This document shows, piece after piece, positions 43,032-52,770 of a stretch of DNA of 64,000 bases (the stretch's first letter is position 1; each line of letters starts with the position of its first letter). Source of the DNA: an uncultured Dokdonia sp. (GTDB lineage: Bacteria > Bacteroidota > Bacteroidia > Flavobacteriales > Flavobacteriaceae); the NCBI RefSeq assembly GCF_947492535.1, contig NZ_CANLNH010000010.1:113574-177573 (forward strand), given 5' to 3'. Under the pieces are notes generated by a model, which saw only the letters and a program-made list of their open reading frames with translations, did not search any database and was not told where the DNA came from. A program made the position numbers and the translations under genes.

Positions 43032-44273
43032 ATGAAAAAAAATATCTTTTTATTATTTCTGAGCACTTTTACATTGTTTTTTTCTTGTAACAATGATGAC
43101 ACCAGATTTGAAACTATCATTGTAGCCAATGCAGTACTTGAAAATAAAGACAGTATACGAACCTCTGTTGCTGTAGAATCAGAACAACCTATTAATGAAT
43201 CTGGAAAAATATATACATATACAAACTATGTTTTTGTAAATGATCGTAACCTAGGAATCCATGTTATTGATAATCGTATTCCTGAAAACCCACAGAAAAT
43301 ATCATTTTTAAAAATCCCGGGTAATTTTGATATTGAAGTTCGTAATGATATACTATATGCAGATAGTTATTCTGATTTAGTGTTGTTTGATATTTCAGAT
43401 ATAGATAATATCACATTGATTGAACGATATGAAGACGTGTTTAATGATTTTGGTTTTTCACAAGCATCATTGACAGAGCCTTTTGATCAAGTAAATTACG
43501 GTGATTATGACCCTTCAGAATCTTTTATAGTAGACTGGACGTATACAGAAATACAAGTAGAGGTTCAAGATTTTGAAGGTGATTTTGCTCTGGAAGATGC
43601 GGCGGTTACTGCTGGTGATGTAACTGGACAGGGCGGGTCTTTTGCGAGATTTAAGATTGTAGACTCGTATCTATATGCAGTAGATTTTTCAGACCTCTAT
43701 GTTTTTGATATTGGTACTCCTGGGGTTGCAAGTGCTCTAGGTCAGCAAGGGATTGGATGGCAAATAGAAACGATCTTTAATAAAGACGATTACCTTTATA
43801 TAGGAAGCCAGAACGGAATGCTTATATACAATATTGAAAACAGAACACAACCGGAGTATGCCTCAGAAATTAGTCATTGGGAAGGGTGTGATCCAGTAGT
43901 TGTAGATGGGGATTATGCATACCTTACGCTAAGAGGAGGAAATCTATGTGGGCAACAGTCTAGCATACTGGAAGTAATTAATATCGCAGATAAAAGCAAT
44001 CCATACTCTGTGCGTGAGTATACAATGCAAGAACCTTATGGTTTAGGTATTAAAGAAGACTTATTATTTGTAAGTGACGGGCCTAATGGATTTCAGATTT
44101 ATGACAAAACAAACCCTGAAGATTTAGAGCTTGTGCAAGTGATTGAAGATATCAATGTATTTGATGTTATTCCCCTTGAAAATAAATTACTCGCCATTGC
44201 AAATAATATACTTTATCAATATTCATATGAAACAGATGGACTGACGCTGATTAGTGAGTTTGTGATTAATTAA
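43032..44273 (+). CDS. LVIVD-repeat lipoprotein
   Basis: The protein has 413 residues. The signal peptide and lipobox (LFFSCNNDDTR) indicate a surface lipoprotein. The rest consists of repeated blades with motifs such as GIHVIDNRIPENPQKI, VLFDISDIDNI and GLGIKEDLLFVSDG, the LVIVD repeat, likely a beta-propeller. Such proteins in this phylum are thought to bind other surface proteins or glycans. Monocistronic, with a strong terminator after it. Function unknown. Confidence 0.8.
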   Translation: MKKNIFLLFLSTFTLFFSCNNDDTRFETIIVANAVLENKDSIRTSVAVESEQPINESGKIYTYTNYVFVNDRNLGIHVIDNRIPENPQKISFLKIPGNFDIEVRNDILYADSYSDLVLFDISDIDNITLIERYEDVFNDFGFSQASLTEPFDQVNYGDYDPSESFIVDWTYTEIQVEVQDFEGDFALEDAAVTAGDVTGQGGSFARFKIVDSYLYAVDFSDLYVFDIGTPGVASALGQQGIGWQIETIFNKDDYLYIGSQNGMLIYNIENRTQPEYASEISHWEGCDPVVVDGDYAYLTLRGGNLCGQQSSILEVINIADKSNPYSVREYTMQEPYGLGIKEDLLFVSDGPNGFQIYDKTNPEDLELVQVIEDINVFDVIPLENKLLAIANNILYQYSYETDGLTLISEFVIN

Positions 44274-44295
44274 AGTTTAAAATATAGTATAATAC

Positions 44296-44327
44296 AAAGA
44301 GTGTTATTCTAAATAGCACTCTTTTTT
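44296..44327 (+). terminator. Terminator after the LVIVD gene
   Basis: AAAGAGTG and CACTCTTTTTT form the stem outside a loosely paired middle, followed by a T run. Confidence 0.75.
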
Positions 44328-44369
44328 ATGTCATAAATTCTCTTATTTTTACCAAAAACCAAGAAATCA

Positions 44370-45140
44370 ATGACTTTTACAGAACTTCAAAAAAGGATTA
44401 ATCAAAATGCACCTGTAGATTTTGGAGATGTATTTTCAAAAGCATTTAATTTATTTCAAAAAATATGGGTAGAGGGGTTTGTTATGCAGCTCATCGTATT
44501 TGGAGTTTTAGTGGGGGTGATGTTTGTGCTATATATACCTATGTTGGCAGGAGTTCTCATTGTAGATACTACTACTTTTGAAACAAGTAGTGAGTTGCCG
44601 GGAATTATATTTCTAATTGGTATGTTTTTCTTTTATCTTTTTTTTATCATGGCTATGATCTTTTTTTCTACAGGACTTCAAGCGGCATTTTATCGTCAAA
44701 TTCGTATGAAGGATCGAGGCATGGAAAATGAACGTGGTGTTTCTTGGGGGATGTTTTTTAAGAAAAAGTATTTTACAAAGTTGTTGTTACATTCATTAGC
44801 TACTTTAGGAATTGTTGTTGCTTCCTACTTGTTGTGTTTTTTTCCCATATTATATGCAATTGTACCCTTGCAATTTATAAGTGTAATTTTCGCTTTTAAT
44901 CCTGAGTTGTCAGTAAAAGAGTTGATTACAGCATCCTTTACTATAGGAACAAAAAAATGGGGGATTGCTTTTGGATTGACAATTGTATGCTCTTTTTTGG
45001 CTCAAATGGTAGGCTTCATGATGTGCGGGATTGGTGTGTTATTTACAGCTTCTTTTGTGTACTTACCAGTCTATTTTATCTATAAGGAAGTCATTGGATT
45101 TTATGAAGATGACGAGACAATTGCTCAAATAGGAGCTTAG
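44370..45140 (+). CDS. Polytopic membrane protein, unknown family
   Basis: The protein has 256 residues and about six hydrophobic helices, with a short charged N-terminus (MTFTELQKRINQNAPVDFGD). Proteins of this pattern occur in most flavobacteria and are annotated inconsistently. No catalytic motif is visible. It sits alone between a terminator and topA. A palindrome copy lies directly after the stop. Confidence 0.6.
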   Translation: MTFTELQKRINQNAPVDFGDVFSKAFNLFQKIWVEGFVMQLIVFGVLVGVMFVLYIPMLAGVLIVDTTTFETSSELPGIIFLIGMFFFYLFFIMAMIFFSTGLQAAFYRQIRMKDRGMENERGVSWGMFFKKKYFTKLLLHSLATLGIVVASYLLCFFPILYAIVPLQFISVIFAFNPELSVKELITASFTIGTKKWGIAFGLTIVCSFLAQMVGFMMCGIGVLFTASFVYLPVYFIYKEVIGFYEDDETIAQIGA

Positions 45141-45155
45141 GTAATTTCTTTTTTA

Positions 45156-45175
45156 TACGCTTTCGCGAAAGCGTA
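45156..45175. repeat. 20-bp palindrome upstream of topA
   Basis: TACGCTTTCGCGAAAGCGTA, perfect, about 120 bases before the topA start. Confidence 0.95.
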
Positions 45176-45266
45176 ACCAGTTGTAAAACAATTATTTTTG
45201 TTAGATTTTTTTTGGTCTTTTTAAAGAGAATTATGCAACTAAGATTTTTAAATTAAATATTTAATC

Positions 45267-45274
45267 TACTTTTG
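45267..45274 (+). promoter_or_regulatory. Probable -7 box of topA
   Basis: TACTTTTG, fitting TAnnTTTG, 20 bases before the ATG; the -33 box is unclear. Confidence 0.45.
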
Positions 45275-45294
45275 TATTCCCAAAAAAGGAAAGT

Positions 45295-47784
45295 ATGGCA
45301 AAGAATCTCGTCATTGTAGAGTCACCTGCAAAGGCAAAAACTATTGAGAAATTTTTAGGAGAAGACTATAAAGTTGAAAGTAGTTTCGGTCACATAGCAG
45401 ATTTACCATCTAAGGAATTAGGTGTAAATGTAGAAGGTGATTTTAAGGCAAATTATATTGTCTCAGACGATAAGAAAAAAGTGGTAAAGAAACTGAAGGA
45501 TCTTGCAAAGAAGGCTGAAATGGTTTGGCTAGCTAGTGATGAAGATCGGGAAGGAGAAGCAATCGCTTGGCATTTAGAACAAGAGTTAGGATTAGTTCCT
45601 GAACGTACCAAACGTATTGTTTTTCATGAAATCACAAAAACAGCCATCAAAAGGGCTATAGAAAATCCTAGAAAAATAGATTACCATCTTGTAAATGCAC
45701 AACAAGCACGTAGAGTGTTGGATCGTTTGGTAGGATATGAACTTTCTCCAGTATTATGGCGTAAAGTAAAAGGAGGATTGTCTGCAGGAAGAGTACAGTC
45801 TGTTTCTGTGCGACTTATTGTAGAACGAGAAAGAGAAATTCAGAAGTTTTCTGCTGAAGCCTCTTATAGAGTGGATGCTTCATTTGTGAATCAAAGTGGA
45901 AAAGCTTTTAAAGCAAAGCTTCCTAAAAATATAGTTAGCAAGAATCTAGCACAAGAATTCCTTGCAAAAAATGCGACTGCTCAATTTAAAGTAGCATCCC
46001 TTACTACAAAACCAGCATCAAAATCGCCGGCACCTCCATTTACAACATCAACCTTGCAACAGGAGGCAAGTCGTAAATTATACTTCTCAGTAAGTAAGAC
46101 AATGACACTTGCACAACGTTTGTATGAAGCGGGGCTTATCACATACATGCGTACAGATAGCGTTAACTTATCTGTAGATGCTAAAAATGCAGCAAAAGAA
46201 GAAATTATATCTGCATATGGAGATGCCTTCAGTAAAGAGCGTAACTATAAAGGTAAATCAAAAGGAGCGCAAGAAGCTCACGAAGCCATTAGACCTACAG
46301 ATTTCTCTAAACATACGGTCAATATAGATAGAGATCAAGCTAGATTATATGAGCTTATTTGGAAGCGAGCGATTGCTTCTCAAATGAGTGAAGCAAAATT
46401 AGAACGTACCAATGTTCAAATTGCTTCTTCTGCAGGAACAGATAATTTTACAGCAAACGGAGAGGTGTTGAAGTTTGAAGGTTTCTTAAAAGTATATTTA
46501 GAAGGACATGATGATGAAGATACTGAAGAAACAGGATTGCTTCCAGCATTAAAAGAAGGAGAAACACTTTCTAATAATAGTATTACAGCAACAGAAAGAT
46601 TTACAAGACCCCCCTATAGATATACAGAAGCATCGCTGGTGAAGAAACTGGAAGAGCTTGGTATTGGAAGACCATCTACATATGCTCCTACAATTACGAC
46701 CATCCAAAATCGTAAGTATGTTGAAAAAGGAACTATAGACGGAAAAGAACGATCCTATGATGTGCTTACGCTTTCAAATGGACAAGTTGCTGAGAAAAAG
46801 TTAACAGAAACCGTTGGTTCTGATAAAGGAAAACTAGTACCTACAGATGTAGGGATGGTGGTAAATGACTTTTTAGTAAACCATTTTGAAAATATTCTTG
46901 ATTACAATTTTACAGCAAAAGTTGAGCAAGATTTTGATGATATCGCAGAAGGAAAGCAGGAATGGACAACAATGATGAAAGAATTTTATCAAAAGTTCCA
47001 CCCGCATGTGAAAGATGTCGAAAAAAATGCTGAAAGAGAAGTAGGAGAACGTATATTAGGAACAGATCCAAAAACTGGAAAGCCTGTAAGTGTACGTTTA
47101 GGTAAGTTTGGTCCTATGGTTCAGATAGGGACGGTAGAAGATGAAGAAAAACCACAATTTGCTAGTTTAGGTCCAGATCAACAATTAAGTAGTATTACAT
47201 TTGAGGAAGCAATGGATCTTTTTAAATTACCTAAAGATTTAGGGGTTTATGAAGGAGAGGAGATACAGGTTAATAATGGTCGTTTTGGTCCGTATGTACG
47301 TTTCGGAAAAATATTTGTTTCGCTTCCTAAGGGAAGAGACCCTATGGATGTAGACCTTGATGAGGCTATTGTTTATATAAAAGAAAAACAAGCGGCAGAT
47401 GCCCCTATATACACCTACGAAGACTTGCCTGTTCAGAAAGGAACAGGGCGATTTGGTCCTTTTATAAAGTGGAATGGGATGTTTATTAATGTTAATAAAA
47501 AATATGACTTTGATAATCTCTCAGATGCAGATATCGTTCAGTTGATTGAAGATAAGAAGCAAAAAGAGATCGATAAGGTGATTCATAATTTTGAAGCTGA
47601 AGGAATACGCGTAGAAAAAGCGCGTTGGGGACGCTCTAATATTATAAAAGGTAAAATTAAGATTGAGTTGCCTAAAACAGTTGATGCTTCAAAATTAACA
47701 CTAGAAGAGGTGCAGGATATTATAGAGAAGCAAGCACCTAAAAAGAAAACAACACGTAAAAAAGCAACTACAAAAAAGAAATAA
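45295..47784 (+). CDS. topA: DNA topoisomerase I (type IA)
   Basis: The 829-residue enzyme relaxes negative supercoils. The TOPRIM domain (VIVESPAKAKTIEKFLG, WLASDEDREGEAIAWHL) is at the start, the active-site Tyr is Y284 in ITYMRTDS, and the core is followed by C-terminal repeat domains (GRFGPYVRFGK, GRFGPFIKW) in place of zinc ribbons, as usual in Bacteroidota. The chain ends in a Lys-rich tail. The next gene begins three bases after the stop, suggesting co-transcription. Confidence 0.98.
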   Translation: MAKNLVIVESPAKAKTIEKFLGEDYKVESSFGHIADLPSKELGVNVEGDFKANYIVSDDKKKVVKKLKDLAKKAEMVWLASDEDREGEAIAWHLEQELGLVPERTKRIVFHEITKTAIKRAIENPRKIDYHLVNAQQARRVLDRLVGYELSPVLWRKVKGGLSAGRVQSVSVRLIVEREREIQKFSAEASYRVDASFVNQSGKAFKAKLPKNIVSKNLAQEFLAKNATAQFKVASLTTKPASKSPAPPFTTSTLQQEASRKLYFSVSKTMTLAQRLYEAGLITYMRTDSVNLSVDAKNAAKEEIISAYGDAFSKERNYKGKSKGAQEAHEAIRPTDFSKHTVNIDRDQARLYELIWKRAIASQMSEAKLERTNVQIASSAGTDNFTANGEVLKFEGFLKVYLEGHDDEDTEETGLLPALKEGETLSNNSITATERFTRPPYRYTEASLVKKLEELGIGRPSTYAPTITTIQNRKYVEKGTIDGKERSYDVLTLSNGQVAEKKLTETVGSDKGKLVPTDVGMVVNDFLVNHFENILDYNFTAKVEQDFDDIAEGKQEWTTMMKEFYQKFHPHVKDVEKNAEREVGERILGTDPKTGKPVSVRLGKFGPMVQIGTVEDEEKPQFASLGPDQQLSSITFEEAMDLFKLPKDLGVYEGEEIQVNNGRFGPYVRFGKIFVSLPKGRDPMDVDLDEAIVYIKEKQAADAPIYTYEDLPVQKGTGRFGPFIKWNGMFINVNKKYDFDNLSDADIVQLIEDKKQKEIDKVIHNFEAEGIRVEKARWGRSNIIKGKIKIELPKTVDASKLTLEEVQDIIEKQAPKKKTTRKKATTKKK

Positions 47785-47787
47785 ACT

Positions 47788-48954
47788 ATGACATTTGATT
47801 TTTTGTTGCCAGTAACAGATGTAGCCATAGCGCATATTCAGTTATTGCATCATCAGTGTATAGGCAATACAATTAGAGTCCATAGTGAGCATGAAGGTTT
47901 TCCTGATTTAAATGGTGTTAAAATAGCTTTTGTTGGCATACGTGAAAACAGAAGAGATCAGAATCATTTAGGTGAAAAAATATCATTTACAGAGATTAGA
48001 AGAGCTTTTTATGAGTTGTTTCCGGGTAATTGGCATACACAGATAGCAGATCTTGGAGATATAGACAAAGGAGATAGTGTTGAAGATACGTACTTTGCAG
48101 TCAGAACGATTACAGAGACACTTGTTAAAAAAAGTATTATTCCTGTCTTTTTGGGAGGAAGTCAAGATTTAGTATATCCCATATATAGATCTTATGATAA
48201 TTTAGATCAAATGGTAAATCTTGTAAATGTAGATAGTCGGTTTGATTTAGGCGATACAAGTAAGCCATTAGAAAATCATTCGTATGTAGGTAGGATTATT
48301 GTAGATAAACCCTATAACTTGTTTAATTATAGCAATATAGGCTTTCAGACATATTTTAATCCTCAAGAAGAGATTGACCTTATGGATCGATTATATTTTG
48401 ATGCATATCGTCTTGGAAATGTCACTGCTCATATAAAAAGTGTAGAGCCTGTTATGAGGGATGCAGATATTGTTGCTGTAGATATGGGATCTATAAAAAG
48501 TAGTGAATTAAGCTATAGACATAATAAAATACCAAATGGTTTCGAAGGAAAAGAAATTTGTGCAATATGTAGATATGCAGGAATTAGTGACAAAGTAAGT
48601 TCTTTTGGAATCTTTGAATATAAAAATGATGCGCATGAAGAAACGGCAGCAATGCTTGTCGCCCAAATGCTCTGGTATTTTGTAGAAGGAGTTAATTATA
48701 GAACAAATGAAGATTTAGATGTAGAAAAAGGAAGTTTTATTACATATCAAGTGCCTGTTGACGATGAGGTACTTACGTTTTATAAGAGTAAAAAAACAGA
48801 AAGATGGTGGATAGAAATACCATTTATTTCAGGTTTGAATAATAAATTGAAAAGGCATACGTTATTACCTTGCACGCATCAAGACTATTTAGATGGCTGT
48901 AACCAGAATATCCCAGAAAGATGGTTTAAGGCGCGCAAAAAGAATGAGGTATAA
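47788..48954 (+). CDS. Arginase-fold protein lacking metal ligands
   Basis: The protein has 388 residues and follows the arginase/formimidoylglutamase fold: FLGGSQDLVYPIYRS, NVDSRFDLG and VAVDMGSIKSSE occupy the places of GGxH, DAHxD and DxDxxDP. Most Mn-binding His and Asp are replaced, so ordinary ureohydrolase activity is unlikely. It is three bases after topA and 109 bases before gldK. I recall this neighbour of gldK from other gliding Bacteroidota, which hints at a structural or regulatory role, perhaps in type IX secretion. Confidence 0.75.
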   Translation: MTFDFLLPVTDVAIAHIQLLHHQCIGNTIRVHSEHEGFPDLNGVKIAFVGIRENRRDQNHLGEKISFTEIRRAFYELFPGNWHTQIADLGDIDKGDSVEDTYFAVRTITETLVKKSIIPVFLGGSQDLVYPIYRSYDNLDQMVNLVNVDSRFDLGDTSKPLENHSYVGRIIVDKPYNLFNYSNIGFQTYFNPQEEIDLMDRLYFDAYRLGNVTAHIKSVEPVMRDADIVAVDMGSIKSSELSYRHNKIPNGFEGKEICAICRYAGISDKVSSFGIFEYKNDAHEETAAMLVAQMLWYFVEGVNYRTNEDLDVEKGSFITYQVPVDDEVLTFYKSKKTERWWIEIPFISGLNNKLKRHTLLPCTHQDYLDGCNQNIPERWFKARKKNEV

Positions 48955-49063
48955 CCAGTACTAACTAAAAATAGAATGAAAGGTTTTCGGGAAATAAATT
49001 GTTTATTTCAAAATAAATAAATAGGTTTACGCCCTAAAATCTAGAATACTTAACCTATATCCT

Positions 49064-50437
49064 ATGAAAAAGTGTGTTGCATTTATTGCGATAATGACTT
49101 TGTTATACAGTTGTGGCAAAGGAAACGATCGAGGAGAACTTGTCGGTGTTAAAGGCAAGAGCTGGCATCCAGAGAAACCTTACGGAATGACCCTCATATC
49201 AGGAGGTGCGTTCATAATGGGAAAAAGTGATGACGACATCGCTGCTGTAGAAGACGCCCCTACAAAAACAGTGACAGTTCGTTCATTCTATATGGATGAA
49301 ACAGAAATTACAAATTCAGAGTATAGACAGTTTGTAAATTGGGTTAGAGACTCAACAGTACGAACTAAGCTTGCTATTATGGCAGATGACTTAGGAGAGA
49401 CCCCAGGTAGTGGAGGTATCGGTGACTTTGCATTTGCTGATGGTGATACGGAAAACTTAAATCCATATCAACAGTATATGTATGATAACTATTACGGATT
49501 AGGCGAGACTGGTTTTGAAGGTCGTAAGCTTAATAAAGAAATAGATATCATATGGGATACAAATGAATATCCAGATGAGTATTACTCAGAAGTAATGGAT
49601 ACTATGTATATCCCTATTGAAGAGGCATACAATGGTCAACGTACTATTGATGTTGATAAACTTGAATTTAGATATACATACTTAGATATAGAAGCTGCTG
49701 CAAGAGTTAAAGATGGTAAGCGTAAAGATTATATCAAAACAGAAAGAGTAAAAGTGTATCCTGATACTACTGTATGGATTAAAGACTTTGCATATTCATA
49801 CAATGAGCCTATGCATAATGATTATTTCTGGCATGATGCTTATGGAGATTATCCTGTAGTAGGTGTAGATTGGATGCAAGCAAAAGCATTTTGTGAGTGG
49901 AGAACACTTCATAAAAATGAATATCAAAAAACAAAGAAGAGACAATTTGTAAATCGTTTTAGACTTCCTGGAGAAGCTGAGTGGGAATATGCTGCTCGTG
50001 GTGGATTAGAAGGAGGAGATTTTCCTTGGGGAGGTCCTTATGCTAAAAATGATAGAGGTTGTTTCTTAGCAAACTTTAAACCTTTACGTGGTGATTATGG
50101 TGCAGATCAGGCATTATATACCGTAGAGGCAGATGCATACGAGCCTAACGATTACAACTTATACAACATGGCTGGTAACGTTTCAGAATGGGTAGCGTCA
50201 TCCTACGACCCTAACTCATATGAATATATGTCTACAATGAATCCTAATGTAAATGACATTTCTAATAGAAGAAAAGTGATACGTGGCGGTTCATGGAAAG
50301 ATGTAGCTTATTTTCTTCAAGTAAGTTCTCGTGATTATGAATACCAAGATTCAGCGCGTAGCTATATTGGATTCAGAACAGTACAAGACTTCTTAGGACT
50401 TGATGAAAAGGTGAACTTACGCAAGGCACCTAAATAA
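49064..50437 (+). CDS. gldK: Gliding motility / type IX secretion lipoprotein GldK
   Basis: The 457-residue lipoprotein has lipobox Cys at about 17 (LLYSCGK). The body is a sulfatase-modifying-factor (FGE-like) domain: GMTLISGGAFIMGKSDDD, the long insert typical of GldK, then LPGEAEWEYAARGG and GNVSEWVASSYDP. GldK forms the outer-membrane ring of the type IX secretion system with GldN. It is first in gldKLMN with a 67-base gap before gldL. The order and lengths are canonical. Confidence 0.97.
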   Translation: MKKCVAFIAIMTLLYSCGKGNDRGELVGVKGKSWHPEKPYGMTLISGGAFIMGKSDDDIAAVEDAPTKTVTVRSFYMDETEITNSEYRQFVNWVRDSTVRTKLAIMADDLGETPGSGGIGDFAFADGDTENLNPYQQYMYDNYYGLGETGFEGRKLNKEIDIIWDTNEYPDEYYSEVMDTMYIPIEEAYNGQRTIDVDKLEFRYTYLDIEAAARVKDGKRKDYIKTERVKVYPDTTVWIKDFAYSYNEPMHNDYFWHDAYGDYPVVGVDWMQAKAFCEWRTLHKNEYQKTKKRQFVNRFRLPGEAEWEYAARGGLEGGDFPWGGPYAKNDRGCFLANFKPLRGDYGADQALYTVEADAYEPNDYNLYNMAGNVSEWVASSYDPNSYEYMSTMNPNVNDISNRRKVIRGGSWKDVAYFLQVSSRDYEYQDSARSYIGFRTVQDFLGLDEKVNLRKAPK

Positions 50438-50504
50438 AATGTATTTAATTACCCCAAATTATATTTAACTAAATCTAAACCTTAACTAAAAAAACTAAAT
50501 TATC

Positions 50505-51134
50505 ATGGCAAAATCGAAATCTGGTAAGAAATTAATGAATATGGTCTACGGACTTGGAGCAGCAGTTGTAATTGTTGGAGCATTATTTAAAATTATGCAC
50601 TGGCCTTTTGGAAACGAAATGCTTATTATAGGATTACTTACAGAAGCAGCTGTATTTGTTGTTTCAGCTTTTGAATCAGTAGATGAAGACCTAGATTGGT
50701 CATTAGTATATCCTGAATTAGCTGGAGGTCAATCAAAAGGAGGGAAGAAAGAGGCACCAAAAGATGCTGAAGGTCTTTTATCTCAAAAATTAGACAACAT
50801 GCTTAAAGAAGCTAAAATTGACGGAGAGTTAATGGCAAGCTTAGGAAGTAGTATTCGCAACTTTGAAGGAGCAGCTAAAGAAATTTCACCTACAGTAGAA
50901 GCAATGAATTCTACAAAGAAATATAGCGAAGAGATGGCTCTTGCTGCAGCTCAAATGGAATCATTAAACAGCCTTTACAAAGTTCAAGTAGAATCTTCTA
51001 GCCGTCAAGCTGAGATCAATGAGCAAGTAACTGCTAATGCAGGGAAGCTTAAAGAACAAATGGAAAGCCTAGCTACAAACCTTTCTTCTCTTAATGGAGT
51101 ATACGGAGGTATGTTATCTGCAATGTCTAAATAA
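50505..51134 (+). CDS. gldL: Type IX secretion motor protein GldL
   Basis: The 209-residue inner-membrane protein has two helices within residues about 12-55 (VYGLGAAVVIVGALFKIMHWPFGNE) and a cytoplasmic coiled-coil tail. GldL and GldM form the proton-driven rotary motor that powers type IX secretion and gliding; a conserved Glu in the second helix (LTEAAVF) is thought to take part in proton flow. It lies between gldK and gldM. Confidence 0.97.
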   Translation: MAKSKSGKKLMNMVYGLGAAVVIVGALFKIMHWPFGNEMLIIGLLTEAAVFVVSAFESVDEDLDWSLVYPELAGGQSKGGKKEAPKDAEGLLSQKLDNMLKEAKIDGELMASLGSSIRNFEGAAKEISPTVEAMNSTKKYSEEMALAAAQMESLNSLYKVQVESSSRQAEINEQVTANAGKLKEQMESLATNLSSLNGVYGGMLSAMSK

Positions 51135-51183
51135 TTTAAGTTAGTTACTATAACTAATAACTAACCTTTAAAATTTTAAAGAC

Positions 51184-52758
51184 ATGGCAGGAGGAAAATT
51201 ATCTGCAAGGCAGAAAATGATTAATCTGATGTATTTAGTGTTTATAGCTATGCTAGCACTTAATATGTCAAAAGAAGTGTTATCGGCATTTGGATCGATA
51301 AATGAAAAATTAGGAAGAGCAAATACAAGTTTTGAATCTAAAAACAATCTTGCATTAGCTGATCTTAAAAAGAAGTCAAGTGAGAATGAAGAGTTTGCAA
51401 AAGCTGCTAATACAGCACAACAAGCTGCTAATATCTCTAAAGAGTTTTATGATTTTTTAGCATCTGAAAAAGAAGCAATCTATGTTGGTAACAAAATAGA
51501 AGCTGATGCTAGAGATGATTATGAGACTATGGATAAGACTCAGTATCTTGATGAAAGATATTATAAAGGAGGAAAAGTTTCTAAAGAAGGTAAAGCTTTT
51601 CTAGATGCTATGGACAAGTATCGTAATGGTATGTTGCCCTTGTTAGCTGGAAATGATGCTTTAGAAAGTCAAGTTAAAGAAGACTTTAAAACCGATGCAG
51701 TAGAAATTGGAAAAGGAACTGGTAAAGTCAAAAAAGATTATATCAGTTATCATTTCGTTGGATTTCCAGCAGTATCAGCACTTACTAAAATGACTCAAAT
51801 TCAAAATGATGTTAAAGTTGTTGAGAATGAGTTATTATCTAAATTACTTTCAGGGAATCTTAAAGAATTAGCATCTATAGATAATTATGAAACTGTAATG
51901 ACGACTTCAAAAGGAGCATACTATACAGGATCTACATTTGATGGAGTACTTTCTTTAGGACGTGTAGATGCTTCTACAAAGCCTTCTCGTACAGAACTTA
52001 AACTAGATGGTAGAGCAATTCCTGATAGTAAAATTAGCTATGATGGAGGAAAACTAGTTCTTGGTGTAAATACTGGAGGAGTTGGAGATCATAGTATTAC
52101 GGGATCATTATTCTACCCACAAGACGGGAAAGAAATTGAAGTAAAAGTAGATCAAAAGTTTACAACTATTAACAAGCCTAACTCTGCTACCATTGCAGCA
52201 GATAAGATGAATGTGGTATATCGTGGAGTACAAAATCCAATGACAATTACATTTGCTGGGGTTTCTGATAATAATGTAACTGCATCTGGTAATGGTCTTA
52301 AAAAGTCAAACGGATCAAAATACATAATGTCTCCAGGTACTGGAAAAGAAGTGACTATCAATGTTAATGCAAAATTACCTGACGGAGGAGGAACTGTAAG
52401 TGATAAAGCGACTTTCCGTATTAAAGATATACCGAGACCTACAGGAACAATGCGTAATGACGACGGTGGTGCATTAAAGATGACTAGAGAAGCTGTTGGT
52501 GGAGCACCTGTTGGAGCAAAATTAGTAGATTTTGATTTTGACCTTAATCTTAAAGTGAATAGTTTTAAGTTTAAAGCACCTGGATCTGCTACTGTATTAG
52601 TGCAAGGTAATAAGTTAAACCCTGCTGCTAAAAATGCACTTAAGAAAGCTAAAAGAGGTTCGACTGTGCAAATATTTGATATAAAAGCTAAAATACAAGG
52701 AAACTCATCATATAATCTGAGAAAAGTTTCTCCTGTGATTATTGAGTTAACAAATTAA
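51184..52758 (+). CDS. gldM: Type IX secretion motor protein GldM
   Basis: The 524-residue protein has a single membrane helix near the start (about 12-32, LMYLVFIAMLALNMSKEVL) and a long periplasmic part of four domains reaching GldK/GldN. It transmits motor rotation to the outer-membrane ring. RQKMINLMYLVFIAMLA is the family signature. The gene lies 49 bases after gldL and 12 bases before gldN. Confidence 0.97.
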   Translation: MAGGKLSARQKMINLMYLVFIAMLALNMSKEVLSAFGSINEKLGRANTSFESKNNLALADLKKKSSENEEFAKAANTAQQAANISKEFYDFLASEKEAIYVGNKIEADARDDYETMDKTQYLDERYYKGGKVSKEGKAFLDAMDKYRNGMLPLLAGNDALESQVKEDFKTDAVEIGKGTGKVKKDYISYHFVGFPAVSALTKMTQIQNDVKVVENELLSKLLSGNLKELASIDNYETVMTTSKGAYYTGSTFDGVLSLGRVDASTKPSRTELKLDGRAIPDSKISYDGGKLVLGVNTGGVGDHSITGSLFYPQDGKEIEVKVDQKFTTINKPNSATIAADKMNVVYRGVQNPMTITFAGVSDNNVTASGNGLKKSNGSKYIMSPGTGKEVTINVNAKLPDGGGTVSDKATFRIKDIPRPTGTMRNDDGGALKMTREAVGGAPVGAKLVDFDFDLNLKVNSFKFKAPGSATVLVQGNKLNPAAKNALKKAKRGSTVQIFDIKAKIQGNSSYNLRKVSPVIIELTN

Positions 52759-52770
52759 TAATTAATAATT

